From Kibdelosporangium aridum (GTDB lineage Bacteria > Actinomycetota > Actinomycetes > Mycobacteriales > Pseudonocardiaceae): DNA of 64,000 nt. Below the pieces are notes generated by a model that did not search any database, was not told the origin of the DNA, and was given only the letters and a program-made list of their open reading frames with translations. The position numbers and the translations under genes are program-made. Positions 44,594 to 53,753 of the stretch are shown in pieces; positions within the stretch are counted from its first letter, which is position 1, and every line of letters begins with the position of its first letter. The DNA lies in the NCBI RefSeq assembly GCF_900176515.1, contig NZ_FWXV01000020.1:1-64000 (forward strand), read 5' to 3'.

Positions 44594-45533
44594 CCGCACA
44601 ACAACCCGTGGCCGCTGGATCCCGTACGCGGGACTCCTGGTGTTGTTCTGGGGCGTCTGGGGAGCATTCTCCAGCACCCCGACCTCGTTGTACGACTATC
44701 CCAACGAGATGGTGTACATCCTGTGGGCCTTCACGATGCTGATTCCCGCCTACTTCGCCATGCGCGGCCAGAAGCTGGACCGGCGCCCCATCGCGGCGGT
44801 GTACGGCCTTGTTGTCGGCCTCACCGGCGCCGGTGGCCAGCTCGTGCTGTTCAAGGCCCTCACCATCGGACCGGCGTACCTGATCTTCCCGCTCATCTCG
44901 ATCTCTCCCGCGATCACCGTGCTGATGGCGGTGGTCATCCTGCGGGAGCGCATCCGCATGCTGGCCACCATAGGCGTGGTCGCCGCACTGGCATCCATCG
45001 TCCTGTTCAGCATCAGCAGCGGCTCAGGTGACGCCGCCGCCGGACCATGGCTGGTCCTGGCACTGATCGTCATGGTCGCATGGGGCGTGCAGGCGTACTA
45101 CATGAAGAAAGCCGCCAACGTCGGCGTCAACGACGCCACGACCTTCGCGTGGATGACCATCAGCGGGCTGCTGCTCGTGCCCGTCGCCTGGTTGATGATG
45201 GGGGAGTTCCCCAGCGACGCCCCGTGGCAGGCTCCCGCCCTCACGCTGGGGATCCAGCTGCTCAACGCCGTCGGCGCGCTGTTCCTCGTCATGGCGCTCT
45301 CTCGCGGCAAAGCAACCATTGTCGCGCCGGTGACCAACGCGCTCGCGCCGGTCCTCACCATCGTGCTCTCGCTGATCGTCTACCAAACCATGCCGTCGGT
45401 CTACGGGTTCATCGGCATCGTGCTTGCCATCGGCGGTTCCACCCTCATGGTCTACGCCGACGAATCCGCCGTGGCGGCGCCTACTGCCCAGGGCACCTCG
45501 GGCAACGCCGCAAGCCATCCCGACCGATCCTGA
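44583..45533 (+). CDS. DMT-superfamily (EamA-type) transporter
   Basis: A 316-residue protein with about ten transmembrane helices in two EamA repeats (YAGLLVLFWGVWGAF, YILWAFTMLIPAYFAM, LVLALIVMVAWGVQAYYMKK, IVLSLIVYQTMPSVYGFIGI). The ATG at 44583 is preceded by AAGGAGG inside the kinase gene and overlaps its stop, so translation is coupled. It is probably the uptake or efflux route for the sugar handled by this operon; most amino-sugar systems use ABC or PTS carriers, so a DMT carrier is a notable variation. Confidence 0.87.
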   Translation: MMPDRTTTRGRWIPYAGLLVLFWGVWGAFSSTPTSLYDYPNEMVYILWAFTMLIPAYFAMRGQKLDRRPIAAVYGLVVGLTGAGGQLVLFKALTIGPAYLIFPLISISPAITVLMAVVILRERIRMLATIGVVAALASIVLFSISSGSGDAAAGPWLVLALIVMVAWGVQAYYMKKAANVGVNDATTFAWMTISGLLLVPVAWLMMGEFPSDAPWQAPALTLGIQLLNAVGALFLVMALSRGKATIVAPVTNALAPVLTIVLSLIVYQTMPSVYGFIGIVLAIGGSTLMVYADESAVAAPTAQGTSGNAASHPDRS

Positions 45534-45722
45534 CGACGACCGTCTGGTGCCAGTGCGAAGGACCTGATCCCGCTGACGCTAGCTCTGCTCGTCAGCTGGA
45601 TCCGGATCGCTGCTTTGGCCTGTACCGCTCGTGAAGGGGGACTGGTGGTTCACGTGTCCTCGCGGGCACCTGGTGTTGCCGCCGAGGTTCCGCGCTGATA
45701 ACAGCTCTTTTCCACCTGTGCA

Positions 45723-48700
45723 TCAGGAATGCGCGCGTGTGCGTAACTTCGCGGTGAGCTCGCCGCCGACTGCCTTCATTGCAGACCGGACATCAGGCGC
45801 GTCCACGCCGCGTAGCTCGAGGACGTCGAGCCGGTCGGCCAGAGGCTGCAGCCGGGCCAGGTCGGCGACTGGGTGCGCATCGTGCAGCACGAGGTGGCGC
45901 AGTCCGGGCAGCGCGCACAGCGCCGCGATCTCCTTGGGCTGCGGCACACCGGTGACGGTTACCTTGGCCAGCAGCGGGAATCGCTCGATGCCCAGCAGCG
46001 ATCGGCTGTCCGCGCGGTTGTGCACCGCCAGCTCGGTCAGTGGCAGGTCAGCCGGAAGCGGGTCGAGGCCGCCGGAAAGCCCGGGGTGGCGAATCGTCAG
46101 CGAGCTCAACCCAGTTCCGGCCAGCGTGCCGAGGCTGGGATAGCCGTGCACCGTCCGGCCGATCGTGAGCAGGCGGAGCTCTTGCACGGGGGAACCCTTC
46201 AGCCCGGACAGGTCCCGTAGTGCGCTGTAGCCGGAGATGATCAGTACTCGCAGTACGGCACAGTCCGCCAAGGGGTGCAGGTCTCGCACGATCTCGTTGG
46301 AGGCGATCTCCAGTCGGCGCAGCCGCTGCAGAGCTGCGAGCGGGCGCATGCCGTCGCGGTCGCTGACCAGCGCGAGATCGCCGATCAGCTTCACCGCGCG
46401 CAGGGTGGTCAAGTGCCGGAGCGGGGACAGCATCCCCCAGCGGTGGACGTTCAGCACCCGCTCGCCAAAGTCCACTTTGGATAGCAGATCGGCGGCGTAT
46501 TCGTCGGAGAAGTCGAAGGTCCGCCATCCGCGTAACAACTCCTCGACGACCGTGGACTGGTGCATCGCCGTGAACGGCCGGATCTTCTCCCACGCCTCCT
46601 CACCACCGACCAGCGCGAGGGTCCGCAGCACCGCGGCCGCCGCCGTGTCCCGGTTCGGCCCGGTCAGCTCGTCCGGTCCGGGCAGCAGGCCGACGACGAA
46701 CCGGCCGGCCTTCGCCAGCATCTCCGCCTGCTGCACGTCGGCCGGTGGCACCAGCTGGCGAGCTGCTTTCTCCACTTCAAGGCGCCTGCTGTACGGGTCG
46801 ACCACGTCGGCGTACTCCAGGCACGCCGCCGCGACCAGCTTCAGCCGGTCGGCGGTCGAGCGGTCGGTGCTGCTGCGCCTGGCGCGCCGCAGCAGGGCGT
46901 CGAGCAGATCGGCGACCTCGCCCTCTCTCGCCCGGGCCGCTGCCATGAAGACCACCTCGTACCAGGAATCCTCGTGCGCCCGGCTGGCCAGTTCGTCCAG
47001 GCTGCCCCGCTTGACGATGTCGGCTGCGGCCAGGTAGTCGCGGAACGTGCGATGCAGAAACTGGATCTTGTGGTCGGCCGGGTTCTCCCGCAGCACGGAC
47101 CGTTCCAGCAGATGCTGCAGCAGCTGGCCGGAGTCGATGGCCTGGGCCCGTAACTCCTTCTTCGCCTCGCCCAGCCGGTCGAGCGCGTCCGGCCTGGGCA
47201 CCAACAGTTCGTTGCGTCGCACCATCGGCGAGGCGAATCGCTCCAGCAGGATCTGTTTCTCGGTTTTGACAAGGTCGAGCTCCCCGACGACGGCCATGCC
47301 GCGGTGCGCGGTGTCGTCCCAGCGGGCAAGCAACAGGTCCAGTGCCTGGTCGAGCAGATCCCGGCGGGTTCGGGGCAGGTACTGGTCTTCGCGGTACAGC
47401 GCGCACAACAGCCCGGCCATGAGCGGGCTGGACACCAGGCCACGCAGGTTCGGGCGGGTGTCCAACTCGGCCCGTAGGCGCTGCGGGTAGCTCTTCAGCA
47501 GCTCCTGCTGCTCGGCGCTGGGCTCGAGGTCGGCCGCCGCGGCGAACCAGCGGTCGATCACCCGCCCGAGGCCGGGGCGGCTGAGCTCCGGCAGCTCGAA
47601 GCGATCAAGGCCGATCGCGGTGTCGGTGTCGACGAACCAGTGATCGTCCACTGCGGACGGCCGGGTGCTCACGACATAACGCGCGTCCGGATAAGAGCGG
47701 ACGAACTTTTCGATCCAGCGCTGGGCTTTTGCCCGGCGATTCTCCACCAGCTCGTCGAGCCCGTCGACCAGCAGCATCGCACGTCCGGACCCGAACAGTT
47801 CGGTGACCCAGCCCGCCGGCTTCTCCTCAGCGAGCGCGGGCGCGACGGCGGCCAGCAGTCGCTCAAGATCGTCCGGCAGGTTGGTTTCCGAGAAGTGGCG
47901 CAACGAGATCAGGAACGGCACGACCCGGTGCCATGGGCCCTCCTCGTCATGCCGGCGCGCGACGTCGTTGGCCAGCCACGTCAGGAAGGTCGTCTTGCCT
48001 GCGCCTGCTCCGCCGAGCAGCAGCACGCGACGCGCGCCGGCGATGGCGTTGGCGGAGTCCGTGCCCGCGCCGGTCAGCTCTGGGGCGGACGTAGCCGCCT
48101 GCCGTCGCGTGATCGGCGGGACGACGTAGTACTTGTCGAAGGAATAGTCCCGGGATCCCCGCCGCCTGGCCACCTTGAACAGCTCGAAACCCGAGTTGTC
48201 CTCCCGGACGAAGTCGACGTAGCGTTCCTCGAAATCGCGGTCCGGAATGACGTCGTCGTCGGATACCCGATCCGGATACGGGTCGTCCGGGCGGCTGATC
48301 CACGCGTGTATCCGGGTTTCCTTGTTCTCCACGAAAACGCGCCGGTAAGATTTCGGCCGCGCCGAGGCGTGGTGCTGGATGACCTCGTCATAGAACCAGG
48401 TCGACGCGGCGAGCGCCACCAAACCGTCGGACTTGTCCAGCGCCCCACGCAATGGCGCCGAGTTGACCAGCCGGAAGGTCAGGTTGATGGCCGTTCCGGT
48501 GTAGCCGTAACTGTCTCCGGCAACCTCGCCGGCGTGCACCGCGACCCGCAGCTGGATCCGTTCGTGCTCCGGCAGCGCCGCGCTGTGCTCGTCAAGGGCA
48601 CGCGCCAGCTCGGTCGGCAGCGGCGCGGCGAGCGGGATTTTGGAGAGCTGACCGGGAATCAGCACTAGCACACCGTCGCCGCGGTCCTCGTGAATACACT

Positions 48701-48857
48701 TCTCCCATGGGATCCCGGACCGATCGAATGCGGCCCGCAACGCCCAATAAACGCCTTTCCTGGCGTCGAGCTGCTTCGGCCGAGTGGTGAACCGGCTGTA
48801 CTCCTTGATGTCGACGACGAGAATCGTGTAGTGCCCGTCGAGCCTGCCCGTGGTCAC
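45723..48857 (-). CDS. Nucleotide-cyclase-domain NACHT STAND protein with C-terminal LRR-like repeats
   Basis: A 1044-residue protein. Residues 1-190 are a class III cyclase homology domain with both metal-binding Asp positions (Asp16 in VVDIKEYSRF and Asp61 in DRGDGVLVL) and a plausible Asn125/Arg129 pair (AINLTFRL). The NACHT domain has Walker A GGAGAGKT at 282-289 and Walker B MLLVDGLDEL at 361-370. The C-terminal part (about 840-1020) has leucine-rich-repeat-like units (LRRLEIASNEI, VLRVLIISGYSALRDLSGL, LRHLVLHDAHPVADLARLQP, LDVLELRGVD). It combines possible signal production, switch and sensor. The GTG start has no strong Shine-Dalgarno. Confidence 0.88.
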   Translation of the reverse strand: MTTGRLDGHYTILVVDIKEYSRFTTRPKQLDARKGVYWALRAAFDRSGIPWEKCIHEDRGDGVLVLIPGQLSKIPLAAPLPTELARALDEHSAALPEHERIQLRVAVHAGEVAGDSYGYTGTAINLTFRLVNSAPLRGALDKSDGLVALAASTWFYDEVIQHHASARPKSYRRVFVENKETRIHAWISRPDDPYPDRVSDDDVIPDRDFEERYVDFVREDNSGFELFKVARRRGSRDYSFDKYYVVPPITRRQAATSAPELTGAGTDSANAIAGARRVLLLGGAGAGKTTFLTWLANDVARRHDEEGPWHRVVPFLISLRHFSETNLPDDLERLLAAVAPALAEEKPAGWVTELFGSGRAMLLVDGLDELVENRRAKAQRWIEKFVRSYPDARYVVSTRPSAVDDHWFVDTDTAIGLDRFELPELSRPGLGRVIDRWFAAAADLEPSAEQQELLKSYPQRLRAELDTRPNLRGLVSSPLMAGLLCALYREDQYLPRTRRDLLDQALDLLLARWDDTAHRGMAVVGELDLVKTEKQILLERFASPMVRRNELLVPRPDALDRLGEAKKELRAQAIDSGQLLQHLLERSVLRENPADHKIQFLHRTFRDYLAAADIVKRGSLDELASRAHEDSWYEVVFMAAARAREGEVADLLDALLRRARRSSTDRSTADRLKLVAAACLEYADVVDPYSRRLEVEKAARQLVPPADVQQAEMLAKAGRFVVGLLPGPDELTGPNRDTAAAAVLRTLALVGGEEAWEKIRPFTAMHQSTVVEELLRGWRTFDFSDEYAADLLSKVDFGERVLNVHRWGMLSPLRHLTTLRAVKLIGDLALVSDRDGMRPLAALQRLRRLEIASNEIVRDLHPLADCAVLRVLIISGYSALRDLSGLKGSPVQELRLLTIGRTVHGYPSLGTLAGTGLSSLTIRHPGLSGGLDPLPADLPLTELAVHNRADSRSLLGIERFPLLAKVTVTGVPQPKEIAALCALPGLRHLVLHDAHPVADLARLQPLADRLDVLELRGVDAPDVRSAMKAVGGELTAKLRTRAHS

Positions 48858-51072
48858 GATCCCAAACTACACAACAGATGGCTGCTTTTCTCAAGCCACA
48901 CAACGGTTGTACCGGCCCCGCGGCCAGCGACAACTCAACGCGTCGGGTGATGGTGAGGTTTTGCGCCGTGGTGTTCCCGGCGTAGGCGTTGACCCCGAAC
49001 CTACCAGTGCCGTATGTGCTGTCAGTGGCGTCGATGACCGGGGTGGTGCCGTGGTCGAGCCAGACCCTGATCCGGTCGCCGGTCGTCTGCACCTTCAGGT
49101 GGTAGGTGCTGCCTGCGGCGATCGGCGTGCTGTAGGTCGCGATGTCACGACCAGGGCGCCAGAGTTCGACCACGCCGTTGGTGTCGATGTTCGCGGTGTA
49201 GCCAGCGCCGTCGGCGGAAGCGCGGAACGTCAGACCGGTTGCCGTGCCGTTGGTGACCGATACGTCGCCTTCGTAGCCGAAGTCGGTTCCGGTGCGGTCG
49301 CTGAGGTAGAAGCCGTCCCCGGACGAACTCGCGTGCAATGCGTCGGGGATGGTGGTCCAGGTGCCGCCACGCGTTGTCCATGGTCCGGAGGAGAACGCGG
49401 TGAAGCCGCCTGAGCCGGTGTTCAGGTTCTGGACGGTCGCGGAGCCGTGGTAGACGTTCGCGCCGAACAGTCCCGACGTGTAGGCGGTGTCGGTGGCGTC
49501 GATGACCGGGGTGGTGCCGTGGTTGAGCCAGACCCTGATCCGGTCGCCGGTCGTCTCCACTTTCAGATGGTGGGTGCTGCCTGCGGCGATCGGCGTGCTG
49601 TAGGTCGCGATGTCCCGGTCGGGGCGCCAGAGTTTGACCACGCCGTTGGTGTCGATGTTCGCGGTGTACCCGGTGGCGCGGAAGGTCAGCCCGGCGGCCT
49701 GCGCGGTACCCAGCCAGACGGTATCGCCTGCGCTGCTTGCACTCAGGTAGAACGCGTCGCCCGTGGCTTGCCCCTGCTTGCCCCCGCTGGTGTCGGTCCA
49801 CGAGCCGCCGCTGGCGTGCCACGGACCCGCGAGGGTGCTCTCCAGCGTCGGCTGCGCCGTGCCCCAGCTCGTACTGAGGCGGGCGAACGTCGCGCTCTTC
49901 AGCCGGACATCGCCGCCGGTCGCGAAGAGCCGAATGCCCTGGCTGACCGCGGCCGAGTCGAAGTTCACGTTGTCGGCGACCGAGAACAGCCCGTCACCGC
50001 TGAAGATCTCCAGTTGGCCGCGGTCCACCAGCAGCCGCATGCTGATCTCGTTGTCGGTGGGCGCCAACGCCTTGCCGTACAACGTGCCCGCCTTGCGGTC
50101 GTACACGACCGAGCGGTCCGCGGTGCCGTCGCTGCGGCTGTGCAGCGCGAAACCGAACTGCGTGGCGGTCGCGCCCTGAAGGTCGAACCGCGCGGTGATC
50201 TCGTAGGTGTCGGCCAGGATCCCGGCGAAGAGGTTGCGCCCGTCTGCGGAGTTCACCGTCTCGTTCCGCCAGCTCTTGCTGTCGGCGCGCAACGAGTCCA
50301 GCTCGGTGACCGGGGTACGGGCCACTGAGGGGCCGTCCGGTGCGTTCACCAGGCGCAACTCCGCCGGGAACGTGGCGTTGCCGGTCCATGAACTGCCGCG
50401 ATTGCCGCCCTGCCACGTGACCTTGCCTGAGTGGCTCCGCACGACCTTGGAGTCCATTGCCTGGGGGCCGACGATGATCCGCTCGCGGAAGACCATCTCG
50501 AAACCGAGTACATCCTGGTAGAACTCGACGGTGGGGTCGAGCTGACCCTCCTCGAGGCACACCGCGAAATGATCCATCGTGTACAGATTGGGGCCGTCCG
50601 TGCTGTCATGGGGGACAGCTCGAAAACCGGGCAGTCGGCTGTCCTCAGTGGATCGTTCGACGAACGTGTGCATCACGTCTCCGAAACCCACGATCGTCGC
50701 CGTCACTACACCATCACGAGTCGTCGGAGGGGACACTGGCCGCGCGCCGCGCGCGACCGCCACCTCGAACGCGCGGGTCGCATCCGTGGTCCGTAGTGCG
50801 ATGTCCGCGACGCCCTCGCCGTGTAGGTCGACGTACGAAGTCGCGGGGTGGTCCTCGACCAAAGCCTGCGTGACGATCAGCCGGATGTCGCCATGCCCCA
50901 GGGCGATTGAGCGCTCCTGTGACTGCTCAGTGTGGCTCACCGCGTACACCGTCAGCCCGTACAGCCGAGACCACTGTTCGGCTGCCGCTTGGGTGTCGGC
51001 CACGTACATCTTCACGTGGTCGACCGATACGTCCAAGAGAGCTGAGGGCGCGCTGTCTGGCTCGCGCGTCAT
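48592..51072 (-). CDS. Chimeric ORF: HmaS/HPPD-like N-terminus fused to GH32-type C-terminal sandwich and LamG-like repeats
   Basis: From the ATG at 51072 the first 219 residues are a 4-hydroxymandelate synthase/4-hydroxyphenylpyruvate dioxygenase N-terminal half: VDHVKMYVADTQAAAEQWSR, TVYAVSHTEQSQERSIALG and DHFAVCLEEGQLDPTVEFYQ. At about 50,415 the frame passes directly into WQGGNRGSSWTGNATFPAEL and DRGQLEIFSGDGLFSVADNV, the beta-sandwich that ends GH32 enzymes. Two LamG-like repeats follow (each with GYTANIDTNGVV and GDRIRVWL). Neither active site is complete. The frame has no stop at its natural end and runs about 90 codons into the downstream NACHT gene. Confidence 0.8.
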   Translation of the reverse strand: MTREPDSAPSALLDVSVDHVKMYVADTQAAAEQWSRLYGLTVYAVSHTEQSQERSIALGHGDIRLIVTQALVEDHPATSYVDLHGEGVADIALRTTDATRAFEVAVARGARPVSPPTTRDGVVTATIVGFGDVMHTFVERSTEDSRLPGFRAVPHDSTDGPNLYTMDHFAVCLEEGQLDPTVEFYQDVLGFEMVFRERIIVGPQAMDSKVVRSHSGKVTWQGGNRGSSWTGNATFPAELRLVNAPDGPSVARTPVTELDSLRADSKSWRNETVNSADGRNLFAGILADTYEITARFDLQGATATQFGFALHSRSDGTADRSVVYDRKAGTLYGKALAPTDNEISMRLLVDRGQLEIFSGDGLFSVADNVNFDSAAVSQGIRLFATGGDVRLKSATFARLSTSWGTAQPTLESTLAGPWHASGGSWTDTSGGKQGQATGDAFYLSASSAGDTVWLGTAQAAGLTFRATGYTANIDTNGVVKLWRPDRDIATYSTPIAAGSTHHLKVETTGDRIRVWLNHGTTPVIDATDTAYTSGLFGANVYHGSATVQNLNTGSGGFTAFSSGPWTTRGGTWTTIPDALHASSSGDGFYLSDRTGTDFGYEGDVSVTNGTATGLTFRASADGAGYTANIDTNGVVELWRPGRDIATYSTPIAAGSTYHLKVQTTGDRIRVWLDHGTTPVIDATDSTYGTGRFGVNAYAGNTTAQNLTITRRVELSLAAGPVQPLCGLRKAAICCVVWDRDHGQARRALHDSRRRHQGVQPVHHSAEAARRQERRLLGVAGRIRSVRDPMGEVYSRGPRRRCASADSRSALQNPARRAAADRAGACP

Positions 51073-51099
51073 GCCGCACTCGCGCAAGCGTCGAGCATT

Positions 51100-52035
51100 G
51101 CCTCGTATGGGTTGTTCGATGCGGAGATCACCTGCCGCACCCAGTACTCGACAACCCGGCGGACCACGACGTGCGCCGTCGGCTTGTCGAACTGTTCGAT
51201 CCTCGACGCGCAACAGCCGCATGGCCGGATGGACGTGGTCAGCGACCTGGCCTATCCCTTGCCTGCCAACATCATCGCCGACATGCTCGGGATGCCCGCT
51301 GGCGACCGCGAGCAGTTGCGGAGGTGGTCACAGGACATCGAAGGGGTCTTACATTACGCCGATGCGGACGCGTTGCGGGCCAGCCAACGCAGTGTCCTGG
51401 AGATGCAGGACTACCTGCGCCGGATCGTGGCCGACCGGCGCGCGCACCCGCAGGACGACCTGATCAGCATGTTCGCGGCCGCGGAGCGGGACGGAGTGGT
51501 GAACGAGGACGAGATCGTCGCCAACTGTGTGCTGTTGCTGTTCGCCGGGCACGAAACGACCGCGATCCTGATCGCCAACGGCCTGACGCTGTTGATGGCG
51601 CACCCTGATCAGCTGACCCAGCTCAAGTCCCGGCCCGAGCTCATGGCCTCGGCGGTCGAGGAGATGCTGCGGTGCGACGGCCCCGTGGTCTCGGTCGTGC
51701 GGGAGAGCACCGAGCCGGTGAGCGTCGCCGGGCAGGACTTCGGTGCGGGCCAGCTTTTCTATCTCGCGGTGTATGCCGGCAACCATGACCCTGTCGTGTT
51801 CCCGGATCCGGCCCGGTTCGACATCACACGCGCGCACAACCGGCACCTGGGTTTCGGTATCGGCACCTACTACTGCCTGGGTGCGGCGCTTGCCCGGGTC
51901 GAGGCCGGCGAGTGCTTCCGCTTGCTGCTCGAACGGTTGCCAGGTATCCAGCCGGCCGCCAACCAAGCTCCACAATGGACTTTCGTCCCTCCGTTGGGCG
52001 GCAAGCGCTACGACACCCTGCCGGTCGAGTTCTGA
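51100..52035 (+). pseudogene. Cytochrome P450, N-terminally truncated and frameshifted
   Basis: The C-terminal two thirds are good: LPANIIADMLGMPAGDREQL, the I-helix LLFAGHETTAI, the ExxR motif VEEMLR, and the heme loop LGFGIGTYYCLGAALAR with Cys. Upstream, a different frame gives LDNPADHDVRRRLVELFDP, so the preceding part is shifted, and the first roughly 90 residues are missing. The heme loop has Tyr where many family members have His. It is divergent from the chimeric ORF, whose N-terminus begins only about 30 nt away, so a deletion probably removed both 5' regions. Confidence 0.75.
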
Positions 52036-52436
52036 GTCACCACTCAATGCTCGCCCGGCAAGCTGACCCGCAGCGACACAATGCACGCAGTTTGGCTGCT
52101 AGGCGGACGAGGGCCTGCAGGTCGGCCGTGGTGAGGTGGTCGAGCACGAGTTGCCGCACCGAGCGCACGTGCGCAGGCGCTGCGGCAAGCGCACGCCCAC
52201 CACGACGACCTTCTTGATTACTTCGGTTGGTGCTGGTCGTGCTTCAAGGGGCGCTTCGACTACGCTGTCTGCGAGTCCATCGATCGCATCGCCCGACGCG
52301 GCTTCACCGGGTCCTTCGCTGTTCGCGTGATCCGCTGCAGCTTGCGGCCTTCGTCCATGGGCAGCTGCCGGACGAACATATCCGGACGACGAGCCATGAC
52401 CAGCTCCCACTCCACGAGTGGGACCAGCCTGGCCCA
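52036..52436. other. Intergenic stretch before the IS, no gene seen
   Basis: About 400 bp between the P450 remnant and the IS end. Open frames here are shadows with no recognisable domain. Confidence 0.4.
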
Positions 52437-53622
52437 GCCTGTCCTGGTCGAAAACTCGGTTACCGGTTTTGGCCTGGACTTTCACGCAGCAGGTCGGTAC
52501 TCGTTGAGTAGTCCGCCGAGACACTGTCGGCGTCGGATCCCGTTGATCGGGGTCGGGCATGGGATCGTGTTCGGTTCGTCGTGGGGCGCACGCAGAAGCA
52601 TTCCGTCGCCTTGGTGGCTGCGCCCAGCGTTGTGATGGGCAATGTAGACGTCGAGTACGTGGCGTAGGTGTCTTTCTCCAGTGATGAGGATCCGGTCGGT
52701 GCACTCTCGACGGACGGAGCCGATCCAGCGCTCAGCGAAGGCATTCATCCGCGGAGCCTGCGGTGCGGTGAGCACGATCTCGATGCCGATAGAGGCGAAG
52801 GCCGCGTCGAAGGCGGTACCGAACTTCGCGTCACGGTCTCGAATCAGGTATGTGAATCGGTGGCTGGCCTCTTCCAGGCCGCTGGCAAGTTCGCGGGCCA
52901 GCTGGGCCGCCCAGTCCGCAGTCGGATGATCGGTAATGCTGAGTAGGTGGACTCTGCGTGTCTCGATTTCGATGACGAACGCGACGTAAAGCCGCTTCAG
53001 TGTCACGGTGTCGACGTGAAAGAAGTCGATCGCAAGCAGGCTGCTGGCCTGGGCTCGTAGGAAGGTGCGCCAGGTGTCATCGTGGCGTGTCGATGGCGGG
53101 ATTCCGTTGGCGCGCAGGGTCTTGCGGATGGTGGAGGCGGCGACTCGGTGGCCGAGGCGACGCAGTTCGCCCTGGATGCGAACCACGCCCCAGGTTCGGT
53201 TCTCCTTCGCTAGGCGCAGGATGAAAGTGGCCAGTTCGTCGCTGATCGGCGGCCGGCCCGGCGGTTTTTGCTGTCGCCACCGCGCGGCGATCAGCTTGCG
53301 GTGCCAGTACAACAACTTTGCCGGTGTGACTATCCGGTGGACGCGTAGGGCTTTGGGAAGCATTCGGGCAAGTGCGGCCAGGACCGCGCGATCCGGCCAG
53401 GATAGGCGAGGTCTTGGGTTGTTGCGTCGCAGCACGGCGAGCTCATGGCGCAAGGCGAGTATCTCCGCGTCCTTCGTTGCCGACGACCGAGCGAGCAGAG
53501 CAAGCCAGGACAGCATCTGGACAGAGAGTCGGTAGACCAGGCGGACGGACACGATCGCAGATCGTCGGATGTCGCGATCGCCCAGGTCAAACTGGATTAC
53601 CGCATTCTCGACCAGGACAGGC
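52437..53622 (-). mobile_element. Apparently intact insertion sequence, 1186 bp
   Basis: The ends are an approximately 30-bp imperfect inverted repeat: GCCTGTCCTGGTCGAAAACT at 52437-52456 and its inverse ending at 53622. It contains one full transposase gene. No clear target-site duplication was seen. It belongs to a different branch from the 14.3-kb element. Confidence 0.8.
52482..53552 (-). CDS. Integrase-core (rve/DDE) transposase
   Basis: About 356 residues from a GTG at 53552; the frame is open to 53663, but that lies outside the IS end and is rejected. It has ATKDAEILALRHELAVLRRN, an HTH-like region (LAKENRTWGVVRIQGELRRL), and a complete DDE core: LLAIDFFHVDTVTLKRLYVA (first Asp), YLIRDRDAKFGTAFD (second Asp), RMNAFAERWIGSVRREC (Glu). 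It ends LGGLLNEYRPAA. All catalytic residues are present and no frame break is visible, so the element may be active. Confidence 0.9.
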   Translation of the reverse strand: MSVRLVYRLSVQMLSWLALLARSSATKDAEILALRHELAVLRRNNPRPRLSWPDRAVLAALARMLPKALRVHRIVTPAKLLYWHRKLIAARWRQQKPPGRPPISDELATFILRLAKENRTWGVVRIQGELRRLGHRVAASTIRKTLRANGIPPSTRHDDTWRTFLRAQASSLLAIDFFHVDTVTLKRLYVAFVIEIETRRVHLLSITDHPTADWAAQLARELASGLEEASHRFTYLIRDRDAKFGTAFDAAFASIGIEIVLTAPQAPRMNAFAERWIGSVRRECTDRILITGERHLRHVLDVYIAHHNAGRSHQGDGMLLRAPHDEPNTIPCPTPINGIRRRQCLGGLLNEYRPAA

Positions 53623-53714
53623 AACGTCGTCGGCGGCCAGCGGTTCATCATGTTCGGCGCCACGGACGAGCTGGTGAGCCTATGCCGCTACGCCGACACT
53701 CGTTGAGAACGCTG

Positions 53715-53747
53715 CTTCCGGGCATGGTTTCTTGCCATGCCCGGAAG
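53715..53747 (-). terminator. Hairpin after the single-pass membrane protein gene
   Basis: CTTCCGGGCATGG (53715-53727) pairs perfectly with CCATGCCCGGAAG (53735-53747) across a 7-nt loop, 7 nt past the stop of the minus-strand gene at 53,754. There is no T-run. Confidence 0.75.
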
Positions 53748-53753
53748 GGGTGT

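Noticed and set aside
46237..48668. Plus-strand frames of 266 and 342 codons
   Set aside because: Antisense shadows of the cyclase-NACHT-LRR gene, without protein-like composition.
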